A stretch of DNA of 64,000 bases from Pseudoalteromonas sp. EB27 (lineage in GTDB: Bacteria; Pseudomonadota; Gammaproteobacteria; Enterobacterales; Alteromonadaceae). The notes under the pieces are model-generated. The model was not told the DNA's origin. It saw only the letters and a program-made list of their open reading frames with translations, and did no database searches. Positions 35,414-45,114 of this stretch are shown piece by piece. The stretch is taken from positions 99,544-163,543 of the forward strand of contig NZ_MTQD01000014.1 of assembly GCF_001974875.1 (NCBI RefSeq), read 5' to 3'. The position numbers were made by a program, and so were the translations under genes. Numbering within the stretch: position 1 is the first letter of the stretch; each line of letters begins with the position of its first letter.

Positions 35414-37350
35414 GATTTTTCGACTCCTGTAGGGCGACGTTTATATTGTCTTTTTTGGGCTTCTAATTGCATTTTATTCCGTAATAAAATAGCCGGATCG
35501 TCCGGGACTTTTCTAAGTAGTTGATTAAGCTGTTGTGCTTTTTCTTTTTCTTCATTAGTGAGCTCACTTGCTTGGGCTTGCATGGCTTGTTGCTGAGCAT
35601 TTTGTTTTTGCTCATCAGTGGCAGGTTGCTCACTCATCGCTTGTGGCTTACTTTGTTGCTGATCGTCTTCTTTAGGCTGGTCAGCGTCTTTATTTTTCCC
35701 TTGCTCACTTTGTGGCTGAGCTTGCATATCAGGTTCATTTTGCTTGTCTGATTGCTCGCCTGGCTCACCTTGTTGATCTTTTGATTGTTCAGACTCTTTA
35801 TCTGATTCTTTATCAGATTTTTCATCGCTTTGGTTTTGACTCTCGTTTTCGCCTTTTTCAGAATCGCTTTTATCACCATTTTGTTGCTGATCCTGTTTTG
35901 ACTCATCAGAATTTTGCCCTTGGTTTTGCTCATCTTTTTTCTGGCTATCATCTTGGTCTTGAGAGTCGTCGCCGTCGCTTTGCTGATCTTGCTGGTTTTG
36001 TTGCTCTTGTTGATTTAGTAATTGTTCAACTAAAGTTTGGTTATCAGCTGCTTGTGTAAAGTCGTCTTGTAAGGTTTGGGCTTGTTTGTAAGCTTCAATT
36101 GCTTCCTCAAGCTTGCCAGCTTTGGCGAGGGCATTACCGTAGTTGTATAAACCGCTAGCCGACTTATCACTACTAAACTCACTAAGTGCAGCATCAAAAT
36201 TACCTTGCTGGTAAAGCGCAGCGCCTTTTAACTCACTCGATTGAGCCTGTGTTGCTGCATCGTATTCTTTATTATTGTAAGCCCCTAATGCACGCTGATC
36301 TGCATTTTGCAAAAGAGTGGGGAGCTCTACGGCATACGCATTTTGCTGCGGTAAAAAGCCAAAAGCTAAAAATGCGCCTAACAAGGCAGCGCGTCTAAAT
36401 AAATACAAGCCAAATGGCAGTAATAACAAGAGTCCGTATATACCTGCATCTATTCGCCAAAGCGCATGGCTTTGTTTTTCGTCTTTCAATAATTCACTCT
36501 GTGCATTTGGAGCAAACGTATTTATGTCGTTATTGCTAGGTTGGTAACTAGCAAATTTACCACCACTGCTCGATGCTAAATTTTTAAGCTGACTGGCATT
36601 AAGTGTAGGTACTACAATTTGGCCGTATCTGTCTTTCAAAAAACCACCTTCAGGTAACTTAATTGGAGCGCCTTGAGCGGTGCCTACGCCATATATATTT
36701 AATCTATATTGGGTGTTACTGGTAAAGCTACTTACGTCGCTTTGTTCTTGTTGGTCAATACCGTCGGTCACTAAAATAATGTCGCCATCAATATAACCCG
36801 CTTGCGTTAATAGCTCTTTGGCCATATCAAGACCGGCTAAAACGTTTGAGCCTTTGTCTGGCATTATTTCAGGGCTTAAGCTTGGAATTAAATTACTAAG
36901 TGTTGTGGCGTCATTTGTTAGCGGCGATATTATGTAGGCCGTGCCTGCGTAAGCTACAAGCGCGGTATCACCTTCTTTAAACAGCTCAATCATATCAAGC
37001 GCTTTAAAGCGTGATTGCATTAAACGATTTGGTAAAATATCGGTGCTGTACATTGAGTACGACATATCCATAACAATTACACGGGCACTTTTACTTTGAA
37101 ATACAGGAACTTGTTTTTTCTCAAAGCTAGGCCCTGCACTAAATAAAATGCCAAGGCTGCAAAACAAAGCAACTAACCAAAGTGGCTGGCTGGCTTTAGT
37201 GTTTGCTTCGCTCATTATAAATTGTGCTAAATGCGGTGCAATTAGCTGCTCACTAGTCGTTTTTTTATGCTTAATTAAGGCGACAAAAAATAATGCCACA
37301 GCAGGTATGAGTAACCATAAAAGAGCAGGGCGAATAAATTCAAAATCCAT
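35407..37350 (-). CDS. VWA-TPR fusion protein (BatB plus BatC-like)
   Basis: A 647-residue inner-membrane protein. TM helices are near residues 10-28 and 55-72, then a von Willebrand A domain with an intact MIDAS (D95-M-S97-Y-S99, later DGIDQQ), a TM pair near 300-335, TPR-like repeats (about 355-440; GAYNNKEYDAATQA, LYNYGNALAKAGKLEEAIEAYKQA) and a very long Gln/Asp/Ser/Lys-rich low-complexity tail (about 450-600). In Bacteroides the VWA (BatB) and TPR (BatC) parts are separate genes. The gene overlaps its neighbours by 1 and 7 bases, so the operon is tightly coupled. Confidence 0.87.
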   Translation of the reverse strand: MDFEFIRPALLWLLIPAVALFFVALIKHKKTTSEQLIAPHLAQFIMSEANTKASQPLWLVALFCSLGILFSAGPSFEKKQVPVFQSKSARVIVMDMSYSMYSTDILPNRLMQSRFKALDMIELFKEGDTALVAYAGTAYIISPLTNDATTLSNLIPSLSPEIMPDKGSNVLAGLDMAKELLTQAGYIDGDIILVTDGIDQQEQSDVSSFTSNTQYRLNIYGVGTAQGAPIKLPEGGFLKDRYGQIVVPTLNASQLKNLASSSGGKFASYQPSNNDINTFAPNAQSELLKDEKQSHALWRIDAGIYGLLLLLPFGLYLFRRAALLGAFLAFGFLPQQNAYAVELPTLLQNADQRALGAYNNKEYDAATQAQSSELKGAALYQQGNFDAALSEFSSDKSASGLYNYGNALAKAGKLEEAIEAYKQAQTLQDDFTQAADNQTLVEQLLNQQEQQNQQDQQSDGDDSQDQDDSQKKDEQNQGQNSDESKQDQQQNGDKSDSEKGENESQNQSDEKSDKESDKESEQSKDQQGEPGEQSDKQNEPDMQAQPQSEQGKNKDADQPKEDDQQQSKPQAMSEQPATDEQKQNAQQQAMQAQASELTNEEKEKAQQLNQLLRKVPDDPAILLRNKMQLEAQKRQYKRRPTGVEKSW

Positions 37351-38336
37351 TAGTTTGGCTCCTTTAATGCACGCATTGTACTAAGCATTACTTTTAAGCT
37401 AATAAGTAAAATGGCAATAAGTAACGGGTAGTAAAATAATGAACTTTGTGGGCGAAATGTTTGTTCATCAGCGCTAATAGGTTCAAGTTTATCAAGCTCT
37501 GCGTAAATTTGTTGAAGGCCTGCTACATCTTTAGCTCTAAAGTATAACCCGCCAGTTTGCTCGGCAATCTTTTTAAGTAAGCTTTCATCTAAATTACTGC
37601 CACTAGAGCCACCCATATTAAAGAGACTAAAACCGCGCGGATTATCTGAGCCAACACCAATGGTGTACACTTTAATCCCTTCTTCGCGAGCTAGCAGTAG
37701 TGCATCTTCTGGATTTAGATTGCCTGCGGTATTTTGCCCGTCGGTTAATAGCACCACAATACGGTTACTTTCATCTTTATTGGCAAAGCGTTTTACCGAA
37801 AGGCCCAATGCATCACCAATGGCTGTTGCGCGTCCCACTAAACCAATTTGCGCTTCACTGAGCATTTTACTTACTGTTTTAACGTCGCGCGTGAGCGGGG
37901 TTTGTAAAAACGCGGTATCGCCAAATAATATCAGCCCAAGCCTGTCGCCTTGGCGCTGCTCTATAAAGTCACTAAGTACGGCTTTTACCATGGTAAGGCG
38001 GTCAACATATTGGCCATTGTAAGCCATGTCTTGTTCGGTCATCGAGCCTGATAAGTCGACCGCAAGCATTATATCGCGGCCTTCGTTTGGCAATGAGATT
38101 GGCTCATCTAACCATGTTGGATTAGCAGCGGCAGTAACAAGTAATAACCAAATTACCCACTCAAAAGGATTTAAACGTCGTGCATGTGGCTCAATGCTTT
38201 GGCTGGTTAAATTGTGTTTTGCAAAACTGGGTATACGTAAACGCGTGCTGGCATTACTTGCAGCGGGTTTTAATAGTAAAAGTAATAAAGGCAAAGGTAG
38301 TAATAAAAATAACCATGGCCAGCTAAATTCAAACAT
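37350..38336 (-). CDS. batA: VWA-domain membrane protein (BatA-like)
   Basis: A 328-residue protein with N-terminal TM helices (about 4-22, 58-73), a von Willebrand A domain with MIDAS DxSxS at D94-L-S96-G-S98 and a T/D completing loop (LLTDGQNTAGNLNPED), and a C-terminal TM helix (about 303-320). BatA-type proteins probably act with the MoxR ATPase as a membrane chaperone or assembly complex. It overlaps the DUF4381 gene by 8 bases and the BatB/C gene by one. Confidence 0.9.
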   Translation of the reverse strand: MFEFSWPWLFLLLPLPLLLLLLKPAASNASTRLRIPSFAKHNLTSQSIEPHARRLNPFEWVIWLLLVTAAANPTWLDEPISLPNEGRDIMLAVDLSGSMTEQDMAYNGQYVDRLTMVKAVLSDFIEQRQGDRLGLILFGDTAFLQTPLTRDVKTVSKMLSEAQIGLVGRATAIGDALGLSVKRFANKDESNRIVVLLTDGQNTAGNLNPEDALLLAREEGIKVYTIGVGSDNPRGFSLFNMGGSSGSNLDESLLKKIAEQTGGLYFRAKDVAGLQQIYAELDKLEPISADEQTFRPQSSLFYYPLLIAILLISLKVMLSTMRALKEPN

Positions 38337-38763
38337 TTACTGACTCCTTTATTTTAAATTGCTTAATACCTTGGCGAAATTTATTGCACAGTGTTGTATC
38401 TTTTTGGCTGGGGTTATACAAGCTTAGTATTTCTTGTTCGCTAAAGCTTAAACCGGTAAGCGTAGTAAGTGTTGTGCACCATTTAGAGGTAGATTGCGCA
38501 GCAAGGCGCTTGTCGTAATATTCAATCACTAAACGTTTTAAAATAATATGCAGTTGCTGAGGGCTTTGCTCACTTTGGCTTAATTGTATTGCATAGCGTT
38601 TAGGCTTTTTAAATTTATGTTTTTTGTAAAATATATAAATAGCTGCGCACAGTGCTAAAAACAGCAGTGCAATAATAACCCACCAAGCAGGGGCGAGTGG
38701 CCACCAATTAACTTGGCTTGGCGCTATTATATCGTGCAGGCCATCGAGTGGATTGGTTTGCAT
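38329..38763 (-). CDS. DUF4381-family membrane protein
   Basis: A 144-residue protein with one strong TM helix (about 25-48, WWVIIALLFLALCAAIYIFY), preceded by the family-typical LDGLHDIIAPSQVNWWPLAPAW-like segment, given in part as DIIAPSQVNWWPLAPAW. The cytoplasmic C-terminal part is helical. The family is found almost only in MoxR-DUF58-VWA operons, which is its context here (2-base gap to DUF58, 8-base overlap with batA). The function is unknown. Confidence 0.82.
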   Translation of the reverse strand: MQTNPLDGLHDIIAPSQVNWWPLAPAWWVIIALLFLALCAAIYIFYKKHKFKKPKRYAIQLSQSEQSPQQLHIILKRLVIEYYDKRLAAQSTSKWCTTLTTLTGLSFSEQEILSLYNPSQKDTTLCNKFRQGIKQFKIKESVNV

Positions 38764-38765
38764 GG

Positions 38766-39710
38766 TTATTTTCTCACTAATTGCAGCTCAAGCGGTGTTG
38801 CTGCATTGAATGATATTAAATTAAGACCCGATTTAGTTAAGCGATTAAAGCGCGTACTAAATGCTTGCTCAGCATTTTTAGCAAAGCGTTCTCTAAAGTT
38901 GTTATCCATTAATGGTAGGGCAAAGTCTTGACCATTTGCATTAACGGTGACAGCTTGCTTAAACGCAGGTAACTGATGCTCAAACGGATCGCTTATGTGG
39001 CAACCAATAAGCTCGCAGTGACGGCTTAATATTTCGAGTTGCTTAAAGCTGGCATCATCGAGAGCGTTAAAATCAGACACCAAATACACTAAGCTGCCTG
39101 GTTTTGCTAAATGATTAAGGCGCTTTAGGTTATCGCTAAAGTTGTTAGTGGCTGTTTTATCAATATTGTTGAGCGCTTGCTGGTGGTTGTCGCATAAATT
39201 ATGACAAAGCTTAAGCACGGCTTTTTCACGGGCGCTGGGCTTTAGCTCCAAATGCGAGTGCTGATTAAACACAATACCGCCAATTCTGTCGCCGCGCTGA
39301 CACGCCGACCATGCAACAAGGGCGCTTATGTGCGCCGCTTGCACCGACTTTAATAGTAACTTTGAGCCAAACAGCATTGAGTTTGAAAAATCAGTAAATA
39401 CAAACACAGGGCGCTCTTTTTCTTCTTGAAAGAGCTTTGTGTGAGTCTCGCCGGTACGCGCAGTGACTCGCCAATCAATAGATCGAATATCGTCACCTTG
39501 CTGATAATGTCGCACTTCGGCAAATTCCATTCCTCGGCCTTTGTGCGGTGCAAGGTATTGCCCTGTTAAGGTATTTTTTATTTTTACCTTAGGGGCAAGT
39601 TCAAGCAATTGCGCTTTGGCTTTGTAATACATCAGCTCTTTGAGTGCTAAATTAACACCGTGGCTATGGCTCTGTTTGAGCCATGCTTGGGATTCTAATT
39701 GTTTTTGCAT
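38766..39710 (-). CDS. DUF58-domain protein
   Basis: A 314-residue cytoplasmic protein. GRGMEFAEVRHYQQGDDIRS, then IDWRVTARTG and FVFTDFSNSM, are the DUF58 signature that sits within a degenerate VWA-like fold. It follows moxR by 3 bases. In MoxR clusters the DUF58 protein is thought to link the ATPase to the VWA membrane proteins; this is a family-level idea, not shown here. Confidence 0.9.
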   Translation of the reverse strand: MQKQLESQAWLKQSHSHGVNLALKELMYYKAKAQLLELAPKVKIKNTLTGQYLAPHKGRGMEFAEVRHYQQGDDIRSIDWRVTARTGETHTKLFQEEKERPVFVFTDFSNSMLFGSKLLLKSVQAAHISALVAWSACQRGDRIGGIVFNQHSHLELKPSAREKAVLKLCHNLCDNHQQALNNIDKTATNNFSDNLKRLNHLAKPGSLVYLVSDFNALDDASFKQLEILSRHCELIGCHISDPFEHQLPAFKQAVTVNANGQDFALPLMDNNFRERFAKNAEQAFSTRFNRLTKSGLNLISFNAATPLELQLVRK

Positions 39711-39713
39711 AAC

Positions 39714-40670
39714 TTATGGTACGGCTACAAGTTCAACTATACGGCTTATTACTTGATCTTTAGTAATGCCATCGGCTTGGGCTTCGTAACTTAAAATAAT
39801 GCGATGACGCAGTACGTTATGCACAACAGCTTGAATGTCGTCAGGTGCTACAAAGTCGCGGCCTTGAAGCCATGCATGAGCACGAGCACATTTATCAAGT
39901 GCTATTGTTGCACGCGGACTTGCACCAAACTCAATCCAGCTACCTAGTTGCGCATCTAATTTAGCGCCTTCACGGGTGGCAATAATAAGTTGTACTAGGT
40001 ATTGCTCAAGCGGCTCTGCTAAATAAAGGCCTAGTATTTCTTTTCGCGCTGCGAATAAATCGCTTTGACTAATTTTTTGCAATACCGGCTGTTGCTCGTT
40101 AAGTGCTTCGCCGCGCGTTAAGCGCAGTATATCAAGCTCATGCTCTGCGCCAGGGTAACCAATACTTAGGTGCAGTAAAAAACGATCCAGCTGTGCTTCT
40201 GGTAACGGGTAAGTCCCTTCTTGCTCTAGCGGGTTTTGTGTAGCCATAACTAAAAACAGCTCGCTAAGCGGATAGGTGTTTTTACCTACGGTAACTTGGC
40301 GTTCAGCCATTGCTTCTAATAATGCTGATTGTACTTTGGCTGGTGCGCGGTTAATTTCGTCAGCTAAAATTAGGTTATGAAAAAGAGGGCCTTTTTCAAA
40401 TACAAACTCGCTAGTTTGTTGGCGGTAAATATCGGTACCTGTTACATCAGCAGGTAATAAGTCTGGCGTAAACTGTACACGCTGAAACGAGCCTTCAATG
40501 CCTTTTGCAAGTGCATTAACTGCACGTGTTTTTGCAAGACCAGGGGGGCCTTCTACTAATAAATGACCATCAGCTAAAATTGCAATAAGTAGCGCTTGAG
40601 TAAGCTCTGGCTGGCCAATAATTTGTGTATCTAAGTACGTTTTTAATTGTGAAAATGCGTTAGCTGCCAT
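39714..40670 (-). CDS. MoxR-family AAA+ ATPase
   Basis: A 318-residue AAA+ ATPase of the MoxR subfamily with Walker A GPPGLAKT (41-48), Walker B LILADEINRAP, sensor motif MATQNPLEQEGTYPLPEAQ and LDRFLLH. MoxR ATPases are chaperone-like proteins, usually next to VWA proteins, and are involved in metal insertion, envelope stress or enzyme maturation. It is the first gene of an operon running moxR, DUF58, DUF4381, batA, batB/C and batD. The start lies 300 bases from divergent fadI. Confidence 0.93.
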   Translation of the reverse strand: MAANAFSQLKTYLDTQIIGQPELTQALLIAILADGHLLVEGPPGLAKTRAVNALAKGIEGSFQRVQFTPDLLPADVTGTDIYRQQTSEFVFEKGPLFHNLILADEINRAPAKVQSALLEAMAERQVTVGKNTYPLSELFLVMATQNPLEQEGTYPLPEAQLDRFLLHLSIGYPGAEHELDILRLTRGEALNEQQPVLQKISQSDLFAARKEILGLYLAEPLEQYLVQLIIATREGAKLDAQLGSWIEFGASPRATIALDKCARAHAWLQGRDFVAPDDIQAVVHNVLRHRIILSYEAQADGITKDQVISRIVELVAVP

Positions 40671-40976
40671 AATAAGTGGACTGTCCTCGTCAGCTGGGTT
40701 TGTACCTAATAGTGTTAGGTGATAAATACAGACCTATTTATAAGGTTTATAATTGGGTAACTCAAGAGTTAGACTTTATTTTTTAAAATAGTTCGTTATT
40801 TTTTAACGATTTTTAGCGTACCACAAAACTTTGTAAATGCGTCTAAAAAAGCCTATTGTGATAGTCGTAATTAAACACTGTTTATATAAATTTGTGTTTT
40901 TCTATTGGCTTTAGCACACGGGTTGTTTAGAATCGAGGAAAACAAACAGGTCAGACCTGTCAGCGGGAGAGCATAA
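40671..40976. other. Divergent intergenic region moxR / fadI
   Basis: The 306-base AT-rich gap holds no ORF. Apart from the FadR-like palindrome at 40946-40960 and the fadI ribosome site GGGAGAG, I see only plausible promoters for the two divergent operons and no convincing hairpin. Confidence 0.7.
40946..40960. promoter_or_regulatory. FadR-like operator upstream of fadIJ
   Basis: ACAGGTCAGACCTGT is a perfect 6-bp inverted repeat about a CAG centre that agrees with the FadR core GGTCxGAC(N)TGT. It ends 16 bases before the fadI start, where binding would block transcription. FadR releases DNA on binding long-chain acyl-CoA. Confidence 0.68.
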
Positions 40977-42287
40977 ATGTCTGAGCAAAACATACTAAAA
41001 ACACCAAAGGGCGACCGTATTGCCATAGTTAGCGGCTTACGTACACCTTTTGCAAAGCAAGCAACAGCGTTTCACCATGTACCTGCACTTGATATGGGTA
41101 AGTTGGTGGTTAACGAAATGCTTGAGAGATTAAATTTCAACAAATCAGAAATTGATCAACTTGTATTTGGTCAAGTAGTACAAATGCCAGAAGCGCCAAA
41201 TATTGCACGTGAAATTGTATTGGGCACAGGTATGCCAGTATCGGTTGATGCATATTCTGTATCGCGCGCATGTGCTACCAGCTTTCAGGCAATTGCCAAT
41301 GTAGCTGAGTCTATTATGGCGGGATCTGTAAGCGTAGGTATTGCAGGCGGCGCAGATTCGTCATCAGTACTGCCAATTGGTGTTAGTAAAAAGCTAGCAG
41401 GCAGCTTAGTTGATTTAAATAAAGCGCGTACGCTTGGTCAACGCTTAAAAATATTTTCAAAACTACGTTTAAAAGATTTATTACCAGTGCCACCTGCAGT
41501 TGCAGAGTACTCAACAGGCCTTTCGATGGGGCAAACTGCTGAGCAAATGGCTAAAACACATAATATTAGCCGTGAAGATCAAGATGCATTAGCGCATCGT
41601 TCTCACTCACTTGCAACGCAAGCATGGGCTGATGGAAAGTTAAAAGATGAAGTTATGACGGCGCATTTACCGCCATATAAAAGCTTTATTTCAGAAGATA
41701 ACAACATTCGTAAAAATTCAACGGTTGAAGGCTACGCAAAGCTTAAACCGGTGTTTGACCGTCAGCACGGTACTGTTACCGCAGCAAATGCAACACCATT
41801 AACTGATGGTGCAGCGGCCGTACTTATGATGAGCGAAAGCAAAGCAAAAGCACTTGGCTACGAAATACTAGGTTACGTACGTAGCTTTGCATTTTCGGCA
41901 ATTGGCGTAGAAAAAGACATGTTAATGGGCCCTGCTCATTCAACGCCTATTGCACTAGATAGAGCGGGTATTACGCTTGCTGATTTAGATTTAATTGAAA
42001 TGCACGAAGCGTTTGCATCGCAAACACTTGCCAATATGAAAATGTTTGCTTCAGACAAATTTGCACAAGAGCATTTAGGTCGCAGCAAAGCAATTGGCGA
42101 AATTAACATGGATAAGTTTAACGTTAACGGCGGCTCTTTAGCATATGGTCACCCATTTGCAGCAACAGGTGCACGCTTAATTACGCAAAGCTTACACGAG
42201 CTTAAACGTCGTGGTGGCGGTTTAGCATTAACAACAGCGTGTGCTGCTGGTGGTTTAGGTGCAGCCTTTGTATTGGAGAGCGCGTAA
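40977..42287 (+). CDS. fadI: 3-ketoacyl-CoA thiolase FadI
   Basis: FadI is the beta subunit of the second (anaerobic-type) fatty acid oxidation complex and performs the thiolytic step. The 436-residue length equals E. coli FadI. The active-site Cys is C99 in [10 protein letters not shown]; the base His is in [16 protein letters not shown] and the second Cys in [11 protein letters not shown]. The start has a GGGAGAG site. The stop overlaps the fadJ start by one base (TAATG), as expected for a coupled alpha2-beta2 complex. Confidence 0.95.
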   Translation: MSEQNILKTPKGDRIAIVSGLRTPFAKQATAFHHVPALDMGKLVVNEMLERLNFNKSEIDQLVFGQVVQMPEAPNIAREIVLGTGMPVSVDAYSVSRACATSFQAIANVAESIMAGSVSVGIAGGADSSSVLPIGVSKKLAGSLVDLNKARTLGQRLKIFSKLRLKDLLPVPPAVAEYSTGLSMGQTAEQMAKTHNISREDQDALAHRSHSLATQAWADGKLKDEVMTAHLPPYKSFISEDNNIRKNSTVEGYAKLKPVFDRQHGTVTAANATPLTDGAAAVLMMSESKAKALGYEILGYVRSFAFSAIGVEKDMLMGPAHSTPIALDRAGITLADLDLIEMHEAFASQTLANMKMFASDKFAQEHLGRSKAIGEINMDKFNVNGGSLAYGHPFAATGARLITQSLHELKRRGGGLALTTACAAGGLGAAFVLESA

Positions 42288-44494
42288 TGACAGATTCAGT
42301 ATTTAATTTAGCGGTAGATGAAAACAAAATCGCCATTGTGACTATTGATGTACCGGGTGAGAAAATGAATACCCTGCGCAGTAGTTTTGCCGACGACTTA
42401 AAAGCGTTATTAGAAGACGCTAAATCGCAAAACGTAAAAGGCATGGTATTTATAAGTGGTAAAAGCGATAACTTTATTGCAGGCGCCGATGTAAAAATGC
42501 TTGATAGCGTGCAAAAGCGTGAAGATGCTTTAGCGATTAGCGAGCTATGTCATCAAGCGTTTTTTGATATGACAAAACTGCCATACACAACAGTAAGTGC
42601 CATTCATGGCGCTGCATTAGGTGGTGGTTTAGAGTTTGCTTTAGCGTGTGATTACCGTATTGGAACCGACAGCGATTTAACAAAAATTGGCTTACCTGAA
42701 GTACAACTTGGCTTATTACCAGGTGGTGGCGGTACGCAGCGTTTAACTAAAATTGTAGGTATTCAAAAAGCACTAGAGTGGATGCTAACAGGTAAGCAAA
42801 TTCGTCCTAAGCAAGCTAAAAAAGCAGGCGTGCTTGATGATTGTGTACCGCATAGTGTGCTGTTAAAAGTTGCAAAAGAGTTTGCGACTAAGAAAAAGCC
42901 ACAAGCAAAAGAGCCAAAGCTCGATAACATCAGTAAATTATTAGAATCAAACCCGTTTGGTCGTAACTTTATCTTTAAAAAAGCTAAAGAAAACGTACTT
43001 AAAAAAACGGGCGGGCACTACCCAGCACCACTAGCTATTATTAAAGCAGTGCGAGCTAGTGTAGAGCTTGATGAGCTAAAAGCGTATAAAACAGAAGCTG
43101 AAAGCTTTGCAACACTTGTAATGAGTGATGAATCTAAAGCGCTTCGCGGTATTTTCTTTGCAACCAATGAAATGAAAAAAGAGTGGCGCAATGATGACGC
43201 ACCAGCAATTAGCAAAACCGCTGTTTTAGGTGGTGGACTAATGGGCGCTGGCATTGCGCACGTAAGTGCTGTTAAAGCTAAAGTGCCGGTACGTATTAAA
43301 GATGTAGCAGAGCAGGGCATTAGTAATGCAATGAGCTACACCTATAAAATTTTAGATAAACGCCTTAAACGTCGTATTATGTCTAAAGCTGATGTGCAGT
43401 TAACAATGAACCGTATTACAGGCACAACTGACTACAGTGGCTTTAAACACATTGATTTAGTAATCGAAGCGGTGTTTGAAGATCTTGCACTTAAGCAAGG
43501 TATGGTTGCAGACGTAGAGCAGCAATGCCAAGCAAATACAATTTTTGCAAGTAACACGTCATCATTACCAATATCGCAAATTGCAGCGCAGGCAGCACGT
43601 CCTGAAAATGTAATTGGCTTGCACTACTTCTCGCCTGTAGAAAAAATGCCATTAGTGGAAATTATTCCACACGAAGGTACATCTCAAGAGACCATTGCCC
43701 GCGTTGTTAACTTTGCACGTAAGCAAGGTAAAACGCCAATTGTTGTAAAAGACATGGCCGGTTTTTATGTGAACCGTATTTTAGCGCCTTACTTAAACGA
43801 AGCCGCTAATTTGATGCTTGCGGGTGAGCCAATTGAAAAGATTGATGCAGCCCTTGTTGAGTTTGGCTTTCCGGTAGGACCGCTGGCTCTACTTGATGAA
43901 GTAGGTATTGATATTGGCTCTAAAATTGCCCCAATTCTTGAAAAAGAATTAGGTGAGCGTTTTAAAGGCCCTGATGCATTTATGCGTATGATTGATTCAA
44001 AACGCCTTGGCCGTAAGTCTGGTCGTGGTTTTTATGAATACGATAAAAAAGGCAAAAAGGTTGATGAGTCAGTTTACGAACTATTGGGTGTTACCCCGGC
44101 TCCACGTTTAAACAAGAGCGAAATTGCTAAGCGTTGTGTGTCGCAAATGCTTAACGAAGCAGTACGCTGTTTAGATGATGGCATTATTGCCAGCCCACGT
44201 GATGGCGACATTGGTGCAATATTCGGTATTGGTTTCCCACCATTTTTAGGTGGCCCATTTAGCTATATGGATAAATTAGGCGCAAGTAAAATAAGCTCTG
44301 ATATGTCTACATTGGCTAACAATAACGCTAACTTTGAGCCGTGTGAATCACTGGTAACAATGGCAAGCTCTGGTGCTACTTTTTATAACACAAAGCCTGT
44401 TGAGGTTGTAGCTCCTGAAGTACAAAGCACTGAGCCACAAGAGCAAAGTGTAATTGAGCCTGAAGTTACTAAAGAGATTGAAACGAAAGAATAA
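42287..44494 (+). CDS. fadJ: Fatty acid oxidation complex subunit alpha FadJ
   Basis: FadJ carries enoyl-CoA hydratase and 3-hydroxyacyl-CoA dehydrogenase activities. Reading from ATG 42287 gives 735 residues (E. coli 714). The hydratase domain (about 1-200) shows HGAALGGGLEFALACDYRI with E116 and GLPEVQLGLLPGGGGT with E138. The NAD-binding motif is AVLGGGLMGAGIAH near 312-325, and catalytic LHYFSPVEKMPLVEI follows. The last 35 residues are a Pro/Glu/Val-rich acidic tail not found in E. coli. The start overlaps fadI, and a terminator follows. Confidence 0.95.
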   Translation: MTDSVFNLAVDENKIAIVTIDVPGEKMNTLRSSFADDLKALLEDAKSQNVKGMVFISGKSDNFIAGADVKMLDSVQKREDALAISELCHQAFFDMTKLPYTTVSAIHGAALGGGLEFALACDYRIGTDSDLTKIGLPEVQLGLLPGGGGTQRLTKIVGIQKALEWMLTGKQIRPKQAKKAGVLDDCVPHSVLLKVAKEFATKKKPQAKEPKLDNISKLLESNPFGRNFIFKKAKENVLKKTGGHYPAPLAIIKAVRASVELDELKAYKTEAESFATLVMSDESKALRGIFFATNEMKKEWRNDDAPAISKTAVLGGGLMGAGIAHVSAVKAKVPVRIKDVAEQGISNAMSYTYKILDKRLKRRIMSKADVQLTMNRITGTTDYSGFKHIDLVIEAVFEDLALKQGMVADVEQQCQANTIFASNTSSLPISQIAAQAARPENVIGLHYFSPVEKMPLVEIIPHEGTSQETIARVVNFARKQGKTPIVVKDMAGFYVNRILAPYLNEAANLMLAGEPIEKIDAALVEFGFPVGPLALLDEVGIDIGSKIAPILEKELGERFKGPDAFMRMIDSKRLGRKSGRGFYEYDKKGKKVDESVYELLGVTPAPRLNKSEIAKRCVSQMLNEAVRCLDDGIIASPRDGDIGAIFGIGFPPFLGGPFSYMDKLGASKISSDMSTLANNNANFEPCESLVTMASSGATFYNTKPVEVVAPEVQSTEPQEQSVIEPEVTKEIETKE

Positions 44495-44510
44495 AGTTTC
44501 TGCTATCTAA

Positions 44511-44538
44511 AAAAAACCGCATTTAAATGCGGTTTTTT
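44511..44538 (+). terminator. fadIJ terminator
   Basis: A perfect palindrome AAAAAACCGCATTT / AAATGCGGTTTTTT lies 16 bases after the fadJ stop. Confidence 0.9.
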
Positions 44539-44568
44539 TATAGTTTTTATAAATAAATGAGGAGCTTA

Positions 44569-45078
44569 ATGACATTATTTACACAAAGATTGAGCATGTA
44601 CCAAATAGAAGAGTCTGATTGGCCTCTTTTTCTAGCGCTTCATCGCGATCCTCAAGTCCTTAAGTATTGTTTTGATATGCCAATGGAGTCACTTGTAAGA
44701 AACCGTTTTGAAATACGCTTACCTAAGTGGAATGCTAAATCACGGCATCCACTGTGTTTACTCATTATTAATAATCAAACAAAACAACCTGTGGGTGTTA
44801 CAGGTTTTGCCTATGACGGAGAAACCGCAGAGCTTGGTTATTTATTATTGCCAGAGTATTTTAATAAAGGCTACGCGACAGAATCCCTAAGAGCTGTGAT
44901 TGACTGGGCATGGAAAGAATGTGGTATTAGGCAGTTTAAAGCAGTCGTAACGCGTGGCAATATTGGTTCTGAAAGGGTGCTTAGTAAGTGCGGCTTAACC
45001 CATATCGATACACTTTTTAAAGTGCATACAATAGGCGAAAAGTTATACGACGATTTAATTTATACGCTTAAGGTGTAG
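44569..45078 (+). CDS. GNAT-family N-acetyltransferase
   Basis: A 169-residue acetyltransferase of the RimJ/RimL type. The acetyl-CoA motif is ELGYLLLPEYFNKGYATESL (the loop reads NKGYATE) and motif B is GNIGSERVLSKCGL. I choose ATG 44569 since GAGGAG lies just upstream, within an earlier in-frame ATG at 44557. Substrate unknown. The protein is similar in layout to the GNAT at 30013. Confidence 0.85.
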   Translation: MTLFTQRLSMYQIEESDWPLFLALHRDPQVLKYCFDMPMESLVRNRFEIRLPKWNAKSRHPLCLLIINNQTKQPVGVTGFAYDGETAELGYLLLPEYFNKGYATESLRAVIDWAWKECGIRQFKAVVTRGNIGSERVLSKCGLTHIDTLFKVHTIGEKLYDDLIYTLKV

Positions 45079-45086
45079 GGTTTTAA

Positions 45087-45106
45087 TGGGCTAGTAGCCT
45101 AGCCCA
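45087..45106. terminator. Bidirectional hairpin between GNAT and mmcQ-like genes
   Basis: TGGGCTAG / CTAGCCCA forms an 8-bp stem with a four-base loop and short T and A runs at its sides, between two convergent genes. Confidence 0.7.
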
Positions 45107-45114
45107 AAATGTGT

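Noticed and set aside
35521..36059. Long open frames opposite the batB/C tail
   Set aside because: They arise from the low-complexity Gln/Asp/Ser-rich coding sequence read on the other strand; no ribosome sites and no recognisable domains.
42239..42286. Earlier GTG/ATG-type start for fadJ
   Set aside because: The 16 extra codons lie inside fadI and encode nothing conserved; ATG 42287 overlaps the fadI stop as expected.
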